From: Tigriopus japonicus
Lineage: Eukaryota > Arthropoda > Copepoda > Harpacticoida > Harpacticidae
Length of the DNA stretch: 64,000 nt
NCBI GenBank assembly: GCA_010645155.1
Contig: CM021316.1
Location: 7,728,018 to 7,792,017, forward strand
Reading direction: 5' to 3'
The notes beneath the pieces are model-generated. The model did no database searches. It had not been told where the DNA came from and saw nothing but the letters and a program-made list of their open reading frames with translations. The position numbers and the translations under genes were made by a program. Positions within the stretch are counted from its first letter, which is position 1. Each line of letters begins with the position of its first letter. Below, in pieces: positions 11,957 to 24,310 of this stretch.

Positions 11957-13924
11957 AGTAGGTAGACTGGGCTTGATGCACGATTTTTGGATTGCTGTAA
12001 AGTAATGAAAAGAAGATTTATCTCTTATGAGCATATGTTATATTAAAAGTTTTGTTGCTGGACAAACTTGTTCAAACTCCTGATTTAATTAAGTTAGGCT
12101 AGGTATGTTGAGCGTTCTCTGTATACAAGTTTGTCACGAATTAGAGTCCCCGACCAAATCAAGAACCATTGGTGATATATTACATTTGTGACTAAATAGT
12201 ACAAATAACAATTGAAGTTTTAGATATACTAAGGCAAGGTATTAATGGCATTGATTGACTCCTTATGAGGCTAAGAAATTTTTAGAAGTCCCATTGGAAG
12301 AACTAATATTGCCCAAATTCATTAGCCCACAAAAACAAGGGTGTACATCTATATTTTTAAAGTTATTTTGACCTTTAGTTTACTTTATCATCTTCTTTTG
12401 ACACAACTTGTCAAAGTTTTGGGGACTCTAAATTAAAACAACCCTAAACAAACATCGGCTGATTAAGAATCCTTTTTGGACTTGGGGTGATGAGGCGGTT
12501 CCAATGGTACCCAAACCATTTCTATTTACAAGTTGAAGGCTGCGAGTAACGCCCACTAAAACGCATTTTTGAGGGTGTAAAGGGGAAAAGCAAAATTTTC
12601 TTTCGTTGGCAGCACGTGTAATATTTAAACATTGTTGATTGATTTGCTCATTTTGAGTTTCTTGATCGACATGGCCTTTAGTATTAAATTGAATTGTTAC
12701 ATCAATTCCTGGACTCTCGTTTTTGAAATAGTACATTGAATCGCAAAAATGCTCCCAGTTTTGAAGATTATGCAAATCCATTAGTTTTTCTGACCATCAA
12801 TATTGTACCAAATGTTAGATTTTAATTGTGGTGGAAAAATGGTGGAATTTAATTAAGTCAAGCTTATGTTAAGTGAAAAAAGTCAATTCCATATTCCCCT
12901 TTTTAAAAAGCCTAAATTTAAAGAAATGACCCCTGTAGATGGCGTTAGTGTAACTTCAATTTCAAAATTTTATTTCCCGTTTGTAACGTTTATTTGAAAA
13001 AGCTCATAGGGACCAAATTGCTTAGACGAGGCTTTTACTTGTCTTGTTATTTATGTACCAAAAGTCGTTTTGGTATCTTTTTTGTCATAAATTATTGTTA
13101 CAATCAAGGAAATCCAATTAGAGGCAACATTGTATATGTATATTTTGGCTTGTTCTGGCGCTTATCCACGGTATTCCTTCTAAAAATGCAACAAGTAAGA
13201 TTTGATTCCTTTAAAAGATATTGGGGCTGGTGCTTTGCCTATGTTTGATTCCTGTCACGACGTGAGAATTTCTTTATTGACAAGTCATATCTTTACACTT
13301 ACATGTGTTTTTCATAGTAACGAGGGCATAAAGGGACCACCCATAGAGAGAATGGTCATTGCCAAAATCGTCTTTTTGCTAAGTGACCGTTTATGGACCG
13401 AGATAGCTCTTTAGAGACTGTGGTCCACGATAGTATCACTTTTCAGGGCAAACAATCTGAAAGGCAGTTATTTGCACGCAAAAAAACAACAGATGCTTTT
13501 GTTGATATCCGAAGTAACGTACTGAGAAAACAATTTTCCCTTCAAATATTTTTTCATTTATTTTACCTGTAGCCCTCTTAGTGGGTTCGATTAAAGTTGA
13601 TGCTGATTTTTTTTCGTTCTTCTTATATCTTCAGAGGCCTTTTTGTTAAGAAAATAGAAATTTGAGAGAAATATATATCATTTTTTTACCAATAATCTCA
13701 TCGTTTATAAGCTAATTAAAGATGATGGCTGGAAATTCGATGAAATTCAAAAAGGTGTTCCTCCTGAATTCTACGTATTCAACTCAAAAACAGTGACCAT
13801 TATTGCATCATGAAAAGGTTTTTAATGTTGACCATTCCAAGTTAAATTTTGGACTACGATTTGTAAATATTTTCACATTTCCAAGGTTTTCAAAGGCTTT
13901 CAAACTTGTGGAACAACCCAGATG
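11957..13924. other. AT-rich intergenic sequence
   Basis: About 2 kb of AT-rich DNA with only short unconvincing open frames. No domain, RNA gene or clear repeat was recognised. Confidence 0.5.
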
Positions 13925-14642
13925 GTCATGTGCAGGGACAGGAAGTTTAGACAAATTAAACTGTCAAATTAAACGAAAAAAGACGAATAGAATTGCCTGA
14001 TTAGACGAAAAAAGACTAATAGAATTTCCTGATTAGACGAAAAAAGACTAATAGAATTGCCTGATTAGACGAAAAAAGACTAATTGAATTGCCTGATTAA
14101 ACGAAAAAAGACTAATAGCATTGCCTGATTAGACGAAAAAAGACTAATAGAATTGCCTGATTAGACGAAAAAAGACTAATAGAATTGCCTGATTAGACGA
14201 AAAAAGACTAATAGAATTGCCTGATTAGACGAAAAAAGACTAATAGAATTGCCTGATTAGACGAAAAAAGACTAATTGAATTGCCTGATTAGACGAAAAA
14301 AGACTAATAGAATTGCCTGATTAGACGAAAAAAGACTAATAGAATTGACCGTATGTATTATATTTACTTTGCCATAAGCTTTGGCGTTGAACTTTCTTTG
14401 AAATTATTATTTGCTTGGAAAATTGAGAACAACGCTTAAAGAACTTGAAATGCAAGAAAATCCAAGTTTTTGGCCAATTAAACGAGAAAAGCCGAATAAA
14501 ATTGCCCGATTACATGAAAAAGACGAATAAAATCCAAATTAGACGAAAAAAATTTCGCGACGAATAGAGGTAAAAATGACGAAAAAAGATGAAAAAGGAC
14601 GAATAAGTTTATCCGTCTAAAGTTCCTGTCCCTAGTCATGTG
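13925..14642. mobile_element. hAT-type non-autonomous element with 8-bp TSD and internal satellite
   Basis: Exact 8-bp direct repeats GTCATGTG flank the element (13925-13932 and 14635-14642). The element itself, 13933-14634, has terminal inverted repeats: CAGGGACAGGAAGTTTAGAC on the left and TAGGGACAGGAACTTTAGAC when the right end is reverse-complemented. The 8-bp duplication and C/TAGGG-type ends are hallmarks of hAT superfamily elements. No transposase is present. The interior is mostly a 32-bp tandem array (13969-14347), followed by degenerate copies of the same motif. Confidence 0.88.
13969..14347. repeat. 32-bp tandem repeat, about 12 copies
   Basis: The unit begins TTAGACGAAAAAAGACTAAT and ends AGAATTGCCTGA. 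About 11.8 head-to-tail copies differ by only one or two bases. The unit contains the TTTAGAC-like motif of the host element's terminal repeat, so it probably arose by amplification of the subterminal sequence. There are no spacers, so it is not a CRISPR array. Confidence 0.95.
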
Positions 14643-16279
14643 TAAGGCGCGGACAGGAATCACTGAATTGCACTGGACTGGGAGCATAGATATAAGCGCG
14701 AAGCGCCTAGATTCCCAACCTTGAAGGTCCCTCTATTGACGGATATTTGAAATTCGGTACCGAGATAGACTTAGTCGTTTCTTTCAAACTCAGTGAATCA
14801 GAACTCTAGCACAGACATACAGAGATATGACAAACTGAGGTAAATGGGTGCTTTGTTTTGAAGGAAAAGTCACAGTTTGTTGTTGTACTGCATTCAGTTA
14901 CTGCTGAAAAACAAGTATGTCCAAACTAATTACTCAGAGCCATCTGCTTTTACAGCCACCAAACTTATTTCCACCTTCAAAATGATTTGATAAGATATTT
15001 CAAGACAATATCTTACTTCCAAACGAGGGGTTTGGCAGAAGGACTATTATCATTTACATGTCAAATAATTGAATGCTAAGAGCAATTGTGTTTATTGCAT
15101 AAATAAGCGATTAAAACCCCTAAGAAATATCAGAACTCAAATTTGGTATTTCAATATATGTCTGCAACATATAATTTATCCCAATACAAATAAACATTTT
15201 CATGTGTGGAGCAAGTAAATTTGGACATACTAAGCTGAAAACTGGAAAAGTGGAAATTCAACAAGTTTCCCCAAATTCTGTGTCTTCTGCAAAAAGTAGT
15301 CTTTTAAGACCTGGTAGTATGTCGCATCTGGGGATATCTATGAACTTGAGATGTTGTGATCTTGCATGTATTGTGACTGAAGTGTAAAGTAAAAAAAGCG
15401 TTTTGAAAAAATACACATATCATGCCATCATATTGAACTAGCTGTATCTTTTCAAAAGCGAAAGAACATTGTCCTGTGTGTTTTAAAGCAATATATCATT
15501 AATTGAAGTCTTTAATTAATGGCTGGGCTTTTTGTTTCCATCCACGATGTTCAATCCCGGAAATTTGTTCAACATTCCTTTCAAGTGGTCACACTGAAGG
15601 CTATCCCTTTATTCCTCGGTTGCTCCATGGACAGGGTTGCCGTTTAAAAAACAGTTTAGCAACTTGGACAAATTAACCACCCAAAAAATTGTGATGTTGA
15701 CGCACCATTTATAAATTCAATGCCAAGTGAATGTCTCCGATATCTAAGATTCTATTTGAAAATGCAACTTTGAACCTGTCTCTCATGGCACCAAAACGGC
15801 AACTTCAATGATTCCTTAGGAAACTCCGATTCTCATGTTAGTTGACATTTATCCCGGTAGAGAAGCAAATTCCAACCAGAAGCGTCTTTGATGGTCAACA
15901 CCGCCATCTATTGATGGTTACTTTCAAATTTGAAACCGAGATGGACTTAGTCACAAACTACCCCCAGACTTCTCAATTCTAGCTAAGCAGGCAGACCGCC
16001 GTGACAGTGCGGAGATCCGTGACCTCTAGATGACGTAGGCTGTATTTTCTGAATTGACTCTGAGAATCGAACTTCAAAAAGGATATTTGCGTTACAAACA
16101 CGGTGGCGCACTCTATGACGTTCCTTATGAAACAATCATTTTTACCAATGTTGTTAGGTAATCCCTCATAGAAGGCGGTTTTGTCGACGTCAAAATTGAG
16201 ATATCTCTATTTTATTTATCTATGACTTAGTCGATTTGAGCCCAGTGGGCTTGGTCAGGAACCACTGTACTTCAGGACG
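14643..16279. other. Intergenic with a diverged direct repeat pair
   Basis: Sequence around 14730-14830 and 15900-16000 shares blocks (CTATTGA..., ACCGAGATRGACTTAGTC, ...TCTAGC...), suggesting two old copies of one dispersed repeat. No coding signal was recognised. Confidence 0.35.
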
Positions 16280-16395
16280 AATTTCAAAAATACACACTGG
16301 GTCCAATCATTGTACTAAAATGTGAGGTTTTTGCAACAAATCTATTGTTCCGTTTAATTTTCATTTTACTAAACCCAGTGTGTATTTTGAAAGTA
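16280..16395. repeat. Short foldback element
   Basis: Arms TTTCAAAAATACACACTGGG (near 16284) and its reverse complement (ending near 16392) face each other across about 70 bp. This could be a small MITE or a hairpin-forming relic. No target duplication was identified. Confidence 0.65.
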
Positions 16396-17434
16396 ATCCT
16401 GGCTTGAGCCATCCTTGGCTTGGTTGAGCATGCGCGCAATACCTGTTTTTCGGTTTCAACTTCAGAGTTGCGCCGCAAGGGTCCCTCGCAGGGTTGGGAG
16501 TCTCCCTCACTGGAAGTGTGGCCAAGCCGTCTCTGCTGGGAGGCTGACAAAAGGAGTCATGATCTCTTGTAGGAAAAAAGCAATCACGTTCTTTTGCAAA
16601 TAAGAACTTGCCTTGGTTGACTAAAATTTGTCTTTCTCAATTTTCAGCTAAAACAAACGGCGGCGTCAAAAGTTATGCTCTCTCAAAGTTCAGTGCAAAT
16701 CCTACCGAGAATGCATGAACTAGTAGCCCTTCTGCGGTGATTGTTTTACCACAAAAGGGCGAGCTCATTCATTTTATGCTCTCTGCAGTACATAAGTTTG
16801 AGAGGGCATAACTTTTCACTCGGTGGTTCGATTGAGCTAAAAATTGAAATACGTCCTCTACTCAATACGTTCAAGCCAGGTCTGGTTTGCAACAAAACGC
16901 AATTGAATTAATCCTTCTGGAAATCATAATTCTCACCGTTAGCCTCCCACACCAGCAATTCAGTGCTTCTTGGCTCGGATAAGGTTTCAAAATACAACTT
17001 TCAGCAAAAACGACATTTTTGTTGTTCTTGGTCAAAGTGAGCAGGTTCACCATGTTTCGCAACAAACTCCAACTTTTGGCGGGTTTTCAACCTTTTTCTA
17101 TCAAAATCAGTTGAAAAGTGTTTGATCTGGATATTATTAAAGTCCTTTCAAATATACTATTCATTTTGGAATATTGGTGCACGGCAAGGCTGAGTCACAG
17201 TGAAACAGCGCGAAATGCACGCAGAAAAAAGATTGAAGGTGTGAAGCCCCCTGGCATATTTATTGGACTATCATGACTAGTTCATTATCACAGATATTTA
17301 TAGACTTTTGACTAGAACGCACAGGCCAATTAGTGATTGGCCTGGGATGCAACAGGTGTCCGAAATTTTGGGGCAAAACTTAAATTCATAACTTACAATA
17401 TTGTATTGTACCCAAAAAATTGAGCTTCTCATTT
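16396..17434. other. Intergenic, nothing recognised
   Basis: About 1 kb with only short unsupported open frames on both strands and no repeat or RNA gene seen by eye. Confidence 0.4.
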
Positions 17435-17587
17435 CACGAGAGGGGCTCGTTCTTCCCACCAGAGGGGCTCGTTCTTCCCACAAAAGAGGCTTGTTCGTCC
17501 CACGAGAGGGGCTCATTCGTCTCTCGAGAGGGGCTCGTTCGTCCCACGAGAGGGGCTCGTTCGTCCCACGAGAGGGGCTCGTTTGTC
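17435..17587. repeat. 22-bp GC-rich minisatellite, about 7 copies
   Basis: The unit is close to CGAGAGGGGCTCGTTCGTCC plus CA. The first copies are more divergent and the last three are nearly identical. It is notably more GC-rich than the surrounding DNA. Open frames across it are by-products of the repeat. Confidence 0.9.
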
Positions 17588-19383
17588 AATTTAAGTTCAA
17601 AAGCTGCATTCTAAACAAAATCAATAGCAACTTTTTAGCGACTTTTGTTAAATGCACAACAATTTATCGTGACAGAAACTGCAACTTTGGATAAAAAAAT
17701 AACATTTTTATTTAAATTTTTTTCAAAGTTTCATTTGCAACCCTGGTCTTGTGGTGTCGTTCAAGGATCATTTCTTCTATGTGTTCAATCTAGGATGGCT
17801 CTAATTGAGGGTAACCTTGGCACTGAATTGGATTCAGAAAACCTTAGGCATTACCCAAGTATCTTTGCTTTAATACGATAATTATGAAAGCCTGGGAGTC
17901 TTATGGTTAAACACACTCTTTGTGGTCATCTCTTAGGCATAAATAAATGATACTGCTTTGATCAAAATTGCTATCAAACACTTTTTCAGTCATCTTGTAA
18001 TATTTCAAATGCTTGCACCAAATGAGACTTCGAAAAAAAGCTTAAAAGAAAAACATTTGTGTAAATAAGACATGCACAAATCTATTTCAAATCAGTTCCA
18101 GGTTTTCGTAAGTCTGTTTTTGCTCTTAGAATTGTACCATTCCAATGAGAAAATGTCGCAACCACTCTAACAAGTACTCTTACCGACTGAGGTTAATTGT
18201 TTGATTGTTTGATCGGTAATAATGCTCTTATGAGAGGTTGCGACATGTTCCCCTAACAATGGAGGAAGAACATGTTTTTGGTTTGATTCAACACCAAAAG
18301 AAGGAAGTAAAATCTAGCGACCCTTACTAGAGATTGGCCAGGAACCCCTGAAAGGGGTGGACACGAACTCCGATTTTTGAAAAAATGGTATGAGGCCGAG
18401 GCCATATTTTGACACAATGTCATTTATTCCTTATTAACGAGTAAAACTGTTGAACATGCATCTTGAAAGCATTCAGGTTAACTTTTTGTGTTAATATTTA
18501 TTGACTAATTGTTCTTTACCTTGATTTTAGAGGTCCCAGCACTCCTTTTACTCGTCTCATGAACTTTTGACATTCAGCTCTCCAAAGGATTTTAGTCCTC
18601 TTAACAATCAGGAAAATACATAGATGGAATCTTGCTTCACCCAATAGTCCAACTTTTGTGAAACAATGCTAAATAGAAGTATCTGTGGTGATATCTGGAG
18701 GGTTACTCCTCTCCCATCCTCATCAGCACCTCCACGACGCAGGAACCATTTCTATGGGAAAATGAAGGAATGAGAATAGTCTCATTTTGAAACAAGATGG
18801 AGTCCAAGTCGGAGATGTTGTTGGCTATAACTATTGAATGGCACTTTTGACGGTTCTGGATCAGATCAGCCATCTGATCCTGATTGGAATTGGAACAAAG
18901 GCAATCACGACGTCCTTGAGACAAAATAAGTGAAAAACATGAGGATTAAATCCTGGATTGTGGATTTGATTGAAAATGTTTCAAGTCTTGGGGCTCAAGA
19001 AGGTCAGGACCACGCAGGACTGGGGCTAAGGGTCCTTCAGGACCAGAGGATCATGTCTTTTCATTGCAGGGATAGGCTCTACGTGCTTGATAGGGTTTCA
19101 TTGATCTTCTTAGTTCTTAGATCCCTTTGTCCAGGAATAACCAATCAAATTGAGTCAAAACATCCACACAATTCAATCTTGGTGCGAGCATTTCATTCTC
19201 AAGACTTTGAGAGGGTCCATGTAATCCGGGTTAGACTGTCAGATCACCAATTTGGGCTGACTGAGTCAGAAGGCAAATCAAAATATTGAGCCCATCCACC
19301 ATTGCTAGTAGCCACACCTGATATGTTTCAAAGTCATCTTAATTTGTTCTTCATTTGATCGAATTCTTGACACTGAGGACTTC
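17588..19383. other. Intergenic with one possible minus-strand terminal exon
   Basis: At 18703-18907 the minus strand has an acceptor-like TTGTCTCAAG followed by an open frame to TAA that is rich in Asn/Ser and ends MRMGEE. It could be a terminal exon, but no family was recognised and no partner exon was found. The rest shows nothing clear. Confidence 0.3.
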
Positions 19384-19945
19384 TTCTTTCTTTGTTCCAT
19401 GTGGACCTTAATGCGAACGCAGATTCCTCTTGGAAAGGAACCAAATTTACCCCACAAACTCTCCTCCGGATCAAAACGGGGATTTTTATCACGCTCATCC
19501 ATTAGACAACTTAAACAACCTAAGAATATCTTACCTGTCCTTGAATTATCCTGAACTAAAAGACACAACCATATAATAAAAGAAATTTGAGGATGGACCA
19601 TCATTTATAGAACAATGCCAAGGTGACACAACCTAAAACAAACTTGATTTCATACAAAGTTTGGCATGTGTTAGTTAAGTTCAGGATAACACATGGATGG
19701 GTTCAACTGTAAGTTCAAAGATTTTAATAAGACGTTCAAATCGAATAATAGATAAGCCCGGAAAACCCCGCTATTTTGTTGTTGATAATTCAAGGAATGG
19801 TAAGATATTCTTAAGTTGTTCAAGGTTTGTAATGGATGAGCGTAAAGAAACTCCCCGTTTTGGTTCGTGGGAAAGTTTCTTCTTAATCCTTTTGCGCAAA
19901 AGAGGAATTTGGGCTCAGATTCTGGTCCATATTCGTTCTTTTTGC
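19384..19945. repeat. Inverted duplication with two coding-like arms
   Basis: The minus strand of about 19390-19560 and the plus strand of about 19780-19940 encode related peptides sharing DNSRxGKIFLxC, MDER and PRF. They are opposed arms of an old inverted duplication, and nucleotide similarity extends through the arms. The protein family was not recognised. Neither arm has a convincing full gene, so these may be relic exons or part of a mobile element. Confidence 0.55.
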
Positions 19946-22756
19946 TGTAGTTAGGTCTATCACTTCCGAAGGTTGTATCCGGTAACCTAGTCATCATCAG
20001 ACTTCATTTGATCACTTTGATCGTCATCTTGTAGAAAAGACACCTTGTGGGGGTTCACTCGCACTCCATGATGTGGTCATTCATTCATTCACTATTTCAT
20101 TAACTCGTTCTTGGCTGAACTTAATGTCTTCGAAACACCCACATCAGACTGATTTTGGGGCGTGGGGTTGACCTCTACCAAGGCTAGGACTTGGCTGGAC
20201 CCGCTTGAAACACAGAAAACCCCGATTGGCGCACTATCTTTTGGACTCTTGGTCGATTTCCGTTTGATTTTCCACTCCCAACATGGCCGTTTGTACTTCT
20301 TGTTTACTTACGAACTCTCGGCCTCATCCGTGTGAGGTTGCGAGCTAGAAAATTCCGCGAGTTCGTATCCAGTATTTATACTATTATATAGGTTATCCCT
20401 GGATTGGCCCATGAAATCTATAAATACCTGACTGACACGGACAGTCGGTGATGGTGACGTCATCCAACATGTGGGCAGCCAAAGTTCTTGATTAAAGGAA
20501 ACCTTCCATAATCAGAAACACGTCTAAACTAGTTAGCCTATTTGATAGTTTGGTTTGGTTAGTGAAAATCCTTAAGCCTGCTGCAAATGTCCAGACCTCC
20601 AGAACCCAGAATGGGCCCCTGACTCCAATACAATTATTGTATAAAACCATGTATAAATAAATATCCAATGAGAAAAATTCTCGCAATAAACATTATTATT
20701 AAAATGTGCCTAAGATATTTGCCAGATATGCAAAAAGTGAATTTCAATTAGTGTAGAGTTTAAACAAGGGCCAATTAATGTCACATGATTGGGTGATTGA
20801 CAGCAAAATCTTAGTGATGTGGAACCTGGGCTTGCGCAAGTTTTTTTACGGGAAGTTGCAAGGAAGGGTTACTGCTTGGAGAATGGGGGCTTTGCTCTTG
20901 TATATGAGCTAACACAAATGTGAGTTTGATTTGCACCCCTGCTCAGAAGTCACTAAAGTCAGGGATGCCTTGCCTTTTGGTGCTCATTAAAGAAAAAAAC
21001 AGGTTTATAAAGACTGGTAGACAGAGAGGACTATGATTTCGCACAGGTAAATTGGCAACCCCATCACCAAGTCAAAGCACTACAAAATCAACAAAGAAGA
21101 AATACTCTGGTTTGTTATTGAACTTCGTCAGAATCAGCTGAATGTTCAACAGAATGCTCTTGACCAATCACCAGCATGAATCATCCACACCGTGTATTAG
21201 CTTACGACGACCAGTCTCTAGTAAGGGTCGCAAGTAAAATCGATTCGAAGGAAGAACAGCGCTTACATTCTGAAGTAATTCAACGACACTGCAAAGGGTA
21301 AACAAGTTATTTTTTCAAACTTTAGGACTGATGCTTATCGTCTTTTTTACGATGTCGCTCAAAAATCTATCTAAATCAGTAATTATGACAAGAAGTTAAG
21401 TTTTTCCTTAGGATAAAGCATTGAAACACTTGTCATTTTGCATCGATTTTGAAAAAATCATCATGTCCCTTTTCAGAAGGATCTCGTTCATTTGCTTACT
21501 GAAATGGTTTTATGTCGTTCACATGAACGATATTCAATGCTGACGTCAACAACTGATTCCCCCGTGAATGACATGAACCCATTAATTTTAAGAGGGAACA
21601 TTCAAAAATGTAAGGGCGTTTAAGAATGGCAATAATGCATCCATTTCGGGTTTTTTTCCTACAAGTATTTCGCGTTCAGCTCAATGTCGTAGTAATTGAA
21701 GACCATTATAATGTGGTTGAAACGTGGACAAAGGCCTTGCCTTTGTTACCAAACAACATGGCTTTTTAGAACAATGGCTTGCAATTACTCAGTGTCAAGT
21801 GTGCTCTTTAAGTTTTAGTATGCTCCTTCTCCGGACGTCGCGATATCAAAGCAATTTGAATTTGCCGCCAAAAAAGAGCCAGTCTTCTGGTACAAAAAAA
21901 ATACCAAAGCTCGATGCCATTTGTTAGTGACAATATTACAGCAAAACGCCTTGTTCCTTGTGTGTTTGATCCCCATTTACGTAGCTTAGGAAACCATCGA
22001 GAGCATTGAGCGGTTGGTCGGCCTTTGAATGAGCAATGGGGCCCTACCGATCGTTTGTTCGTGCCCAAAAAAGAGATCCGACTCCCGGCGAAGTGACTCT
22101 TCAAAAGACCGTTGGAGGTGAAGTTTCTTCGGGCTTTAGGTTTTTCCTTCATCCATCGCTAGTTCGTGCCTGCACTGGAGTACAATTCTTGGGTGAATGT
22201 ACGAAGAAACTTGGAAGGGAAACCATCTGGGGAGCGAGCCCGTTCGTTCGTTTGTCAATGTGCAGACCAACCAACGACCTAGCAAGTCTGACTTGGCCAC
22301 CTTCCCCAGTGGATTTGTGGATGTGGATGTAACATGTCATTATTTCTTTGAAGATTGAGTGATTTGCGGCCAGTCTGGTGAGCTTGATCCACGAACGACA
22401 TCGACTCGGATATTAACCCGGTTCTTTGATTGGTAAGTCTGATTGCTCGAAAGTCTGGACATCATTCCGGTACTTGTAAGATCTTTTTCAAAGCTTTCAT
22501 TAGATTGATGGCGGGTAACAATACTGGGAAGAAAGTGTTGAAATGGCAGAAAAATGTTTTTGAGTACAAAGACTAACTTGAATAACCACACGGTTGACCT
22601 GAGATTTCATTTTTAGGCGACAGAGTTGGGAAACCCTTGAGACATGTGGTCTAACTCATGTTATGGGATGCATTTGAAGTAGTAACAGTGGCAGATTAAT
22701 TGAGTTTCTTGGCCAAGAATGCTTCAAAAGTGCTACAAATACATAAAACAGGAAGC
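19946..22756. other. Intergenic, no supported gene
   Basis: About 2.8 kb. There is a short CATT-rich tract near 20085, and TATA-like stretches (TATAAATAC near 20421) lie upstream of a TGACGTCA octamer at 20455, which could be promoter-like, but no gene body follows that I can support. Open frames near 22036-22332 look like chance. Confidence 0.35.
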
Positions 22757-23462
22757 AAGAAAATTGAAATAATGTTAAAAGGCATATTTTAAGGCATAGG
22801 TGGCCTTTGAGCACTTTGGGCCGCATTCTGTTTTTGTCCCTCAAATTTTGGGAAAAAACTTCATTCACTGTCACTCTTATTGATGATTTGTTAGATTTTT
22901 TGGAATCTGAAAGATAACTCTTACCATAAATAGCTTTTTAATGAACTTTACTTATTTACTTACTATTTAAAGAATAAAAAGTGTTATGTTTTCTTTAAAA
23001 AAGTTGCCTTAATTTTTTGAAATAACTTAAATGAATCTTCATCGAATTTTAAAAGGATGGTGACTGTTTGAGTTTCGGAAAAAGTCTCACAAGCGATTGA
23101 AATAATAGTAAAAGGCATGTTTTAGGGCATAGGGCCCTTATGGGCCTTTGAACACGTTGGGCTGCATTCTGTTTGTCCCCACATTTTGGGAAAATACTTC
23201 ATCCACTTTCATTCTTGATATTGATAATTCGTTTCTTTTTCAGAATCTCAAAGATAATTCTCACCATAGATAGCTTTTGACTAAGCTTTAATCAAAACAA
23301 ACCTTTATTCAGCGCAATGACAGGTTACCTTTAAACGAACAAAACACGTTCAGTTTTCTCCCAAAACGTTGCCTTAGTTTTTCAAAACAATTTTAATGAA
23401 TCTTCATCGAATTTTAAAAGGATATGAACTGTTTGGGTTTCGGAAAAAGTCTCTCAAACGAT
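22757..23462. repeat. Diverged tandem duplication, unit about 330-370 bp
   Basis: Copy 1 (about 22757-23090) and copy 2 (about 23095-23462) share ordered blocks: AAAGGCAT.TTTA, GCATTCTGTTT, CATAAATAGCTTTT versus CATAGATAGCTTTT, GTTGCCTTA, and the identical AATGAATCTTCATCGAATTT followed by GGTTTCGGAAAAAGTCTC-like ends. Small indels separate them. This is an old local duplication with no coding content. Confidence 0.75.
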
Positions 23463-24020
23463 CATGAGCTCTGATTGTTTGGGTTGTGCGACACGCCAAT
23501 GAACATGGGTGTTATATTTGGTTGATACCTATCTTTGCTTACTTCAACTAACGTAACAATGAGATTTGTCTTAACTAAGGTATTAGGGCGAGAAATAGTG
23601 ACCGTAGATTCTTGACATGGCATTTATGAGCACGTTCTTGTCACAGAAGATTCAGGATAGTTGGTAGAATACAACTCTTATTTGTTACCTTTAGAGGTTT
23701 CCTTGTTTCTTTCTTTGATCCCGAACACTAACTTGGAGATTAGGTGTTGGTTGACATCTCTTTAATGCAGTCATTATTTAATCTCAATTTCACCTTGAAA
23801 CCCACACTATATCTTGACAAGGAACAAACTTTTATTCTGGTTTTGGGATCAAAGGCGGGAAAACATTCCTTCCATTTATCTCATAATTAAATGAAGTCTC
23901 AAATGTTACCCTGTTTAAGGATGACTTAATCAAATTACGGCTAGATACTACCATACAGATTAAATGGAGCGATTTTTTGACGGCACTAACCTCTCCCTAC
24001 ACAACATAGGCATAACAATG

Positions 24021-24310
24021 GATTAGTCTAGTGCACTGTAATAAAAGAGTACAGTCATGAAGTGCGCCATCTCTTTCCAGTGTTTTCAACTGAATCAAGA
24101 CCGTGTTTGTGAATGAATTCCCTTTTCAAAGTGCAAACTATTCACTTCAATCTTCAATCTTGTTCTAAAGGGCATTTGCCCATTTGTCATCCATCAAAAA
24201 ACCAATTGCCAATCCATCCATGCATCTCATGAAACCGATAATCAGTGATAAACAACTAGATGGCGCACTTTATGATGGTACTCTCATATTACAGTGGACT
24301 AGTTCTAATA
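24021..24310. repeat. Foldback MITE-like element
   Basis: Imperfect inverted arms of about 50 bp (24021-24072 and 24258-24310) share the core GAAGTGCGCCATCT and its complement AGATGGCGCACTT, plus CACTGTAAT blocks, around a ~185-bp centre. Isolated AGATGGCG-like motifs elsewhere in the window hint at more relics. Confidence 0.6.

Noticed and set aside
13969..14347. CRISPR-like array
   Set aside because: Repeats abut with no spacers, lie inside a transposon, and the genome is eukaryotic.
17401..17694. Two overlapping repeat-rich frames
   Set aside because: Both are translations of the 22-bp minisatellite in different frames, with no gene signals.
22036..22332. 98-codon plus-strand frame
   Set aside because: No domain, no splice partner, and the composition is not distinct from the antisense frame over the same bases.
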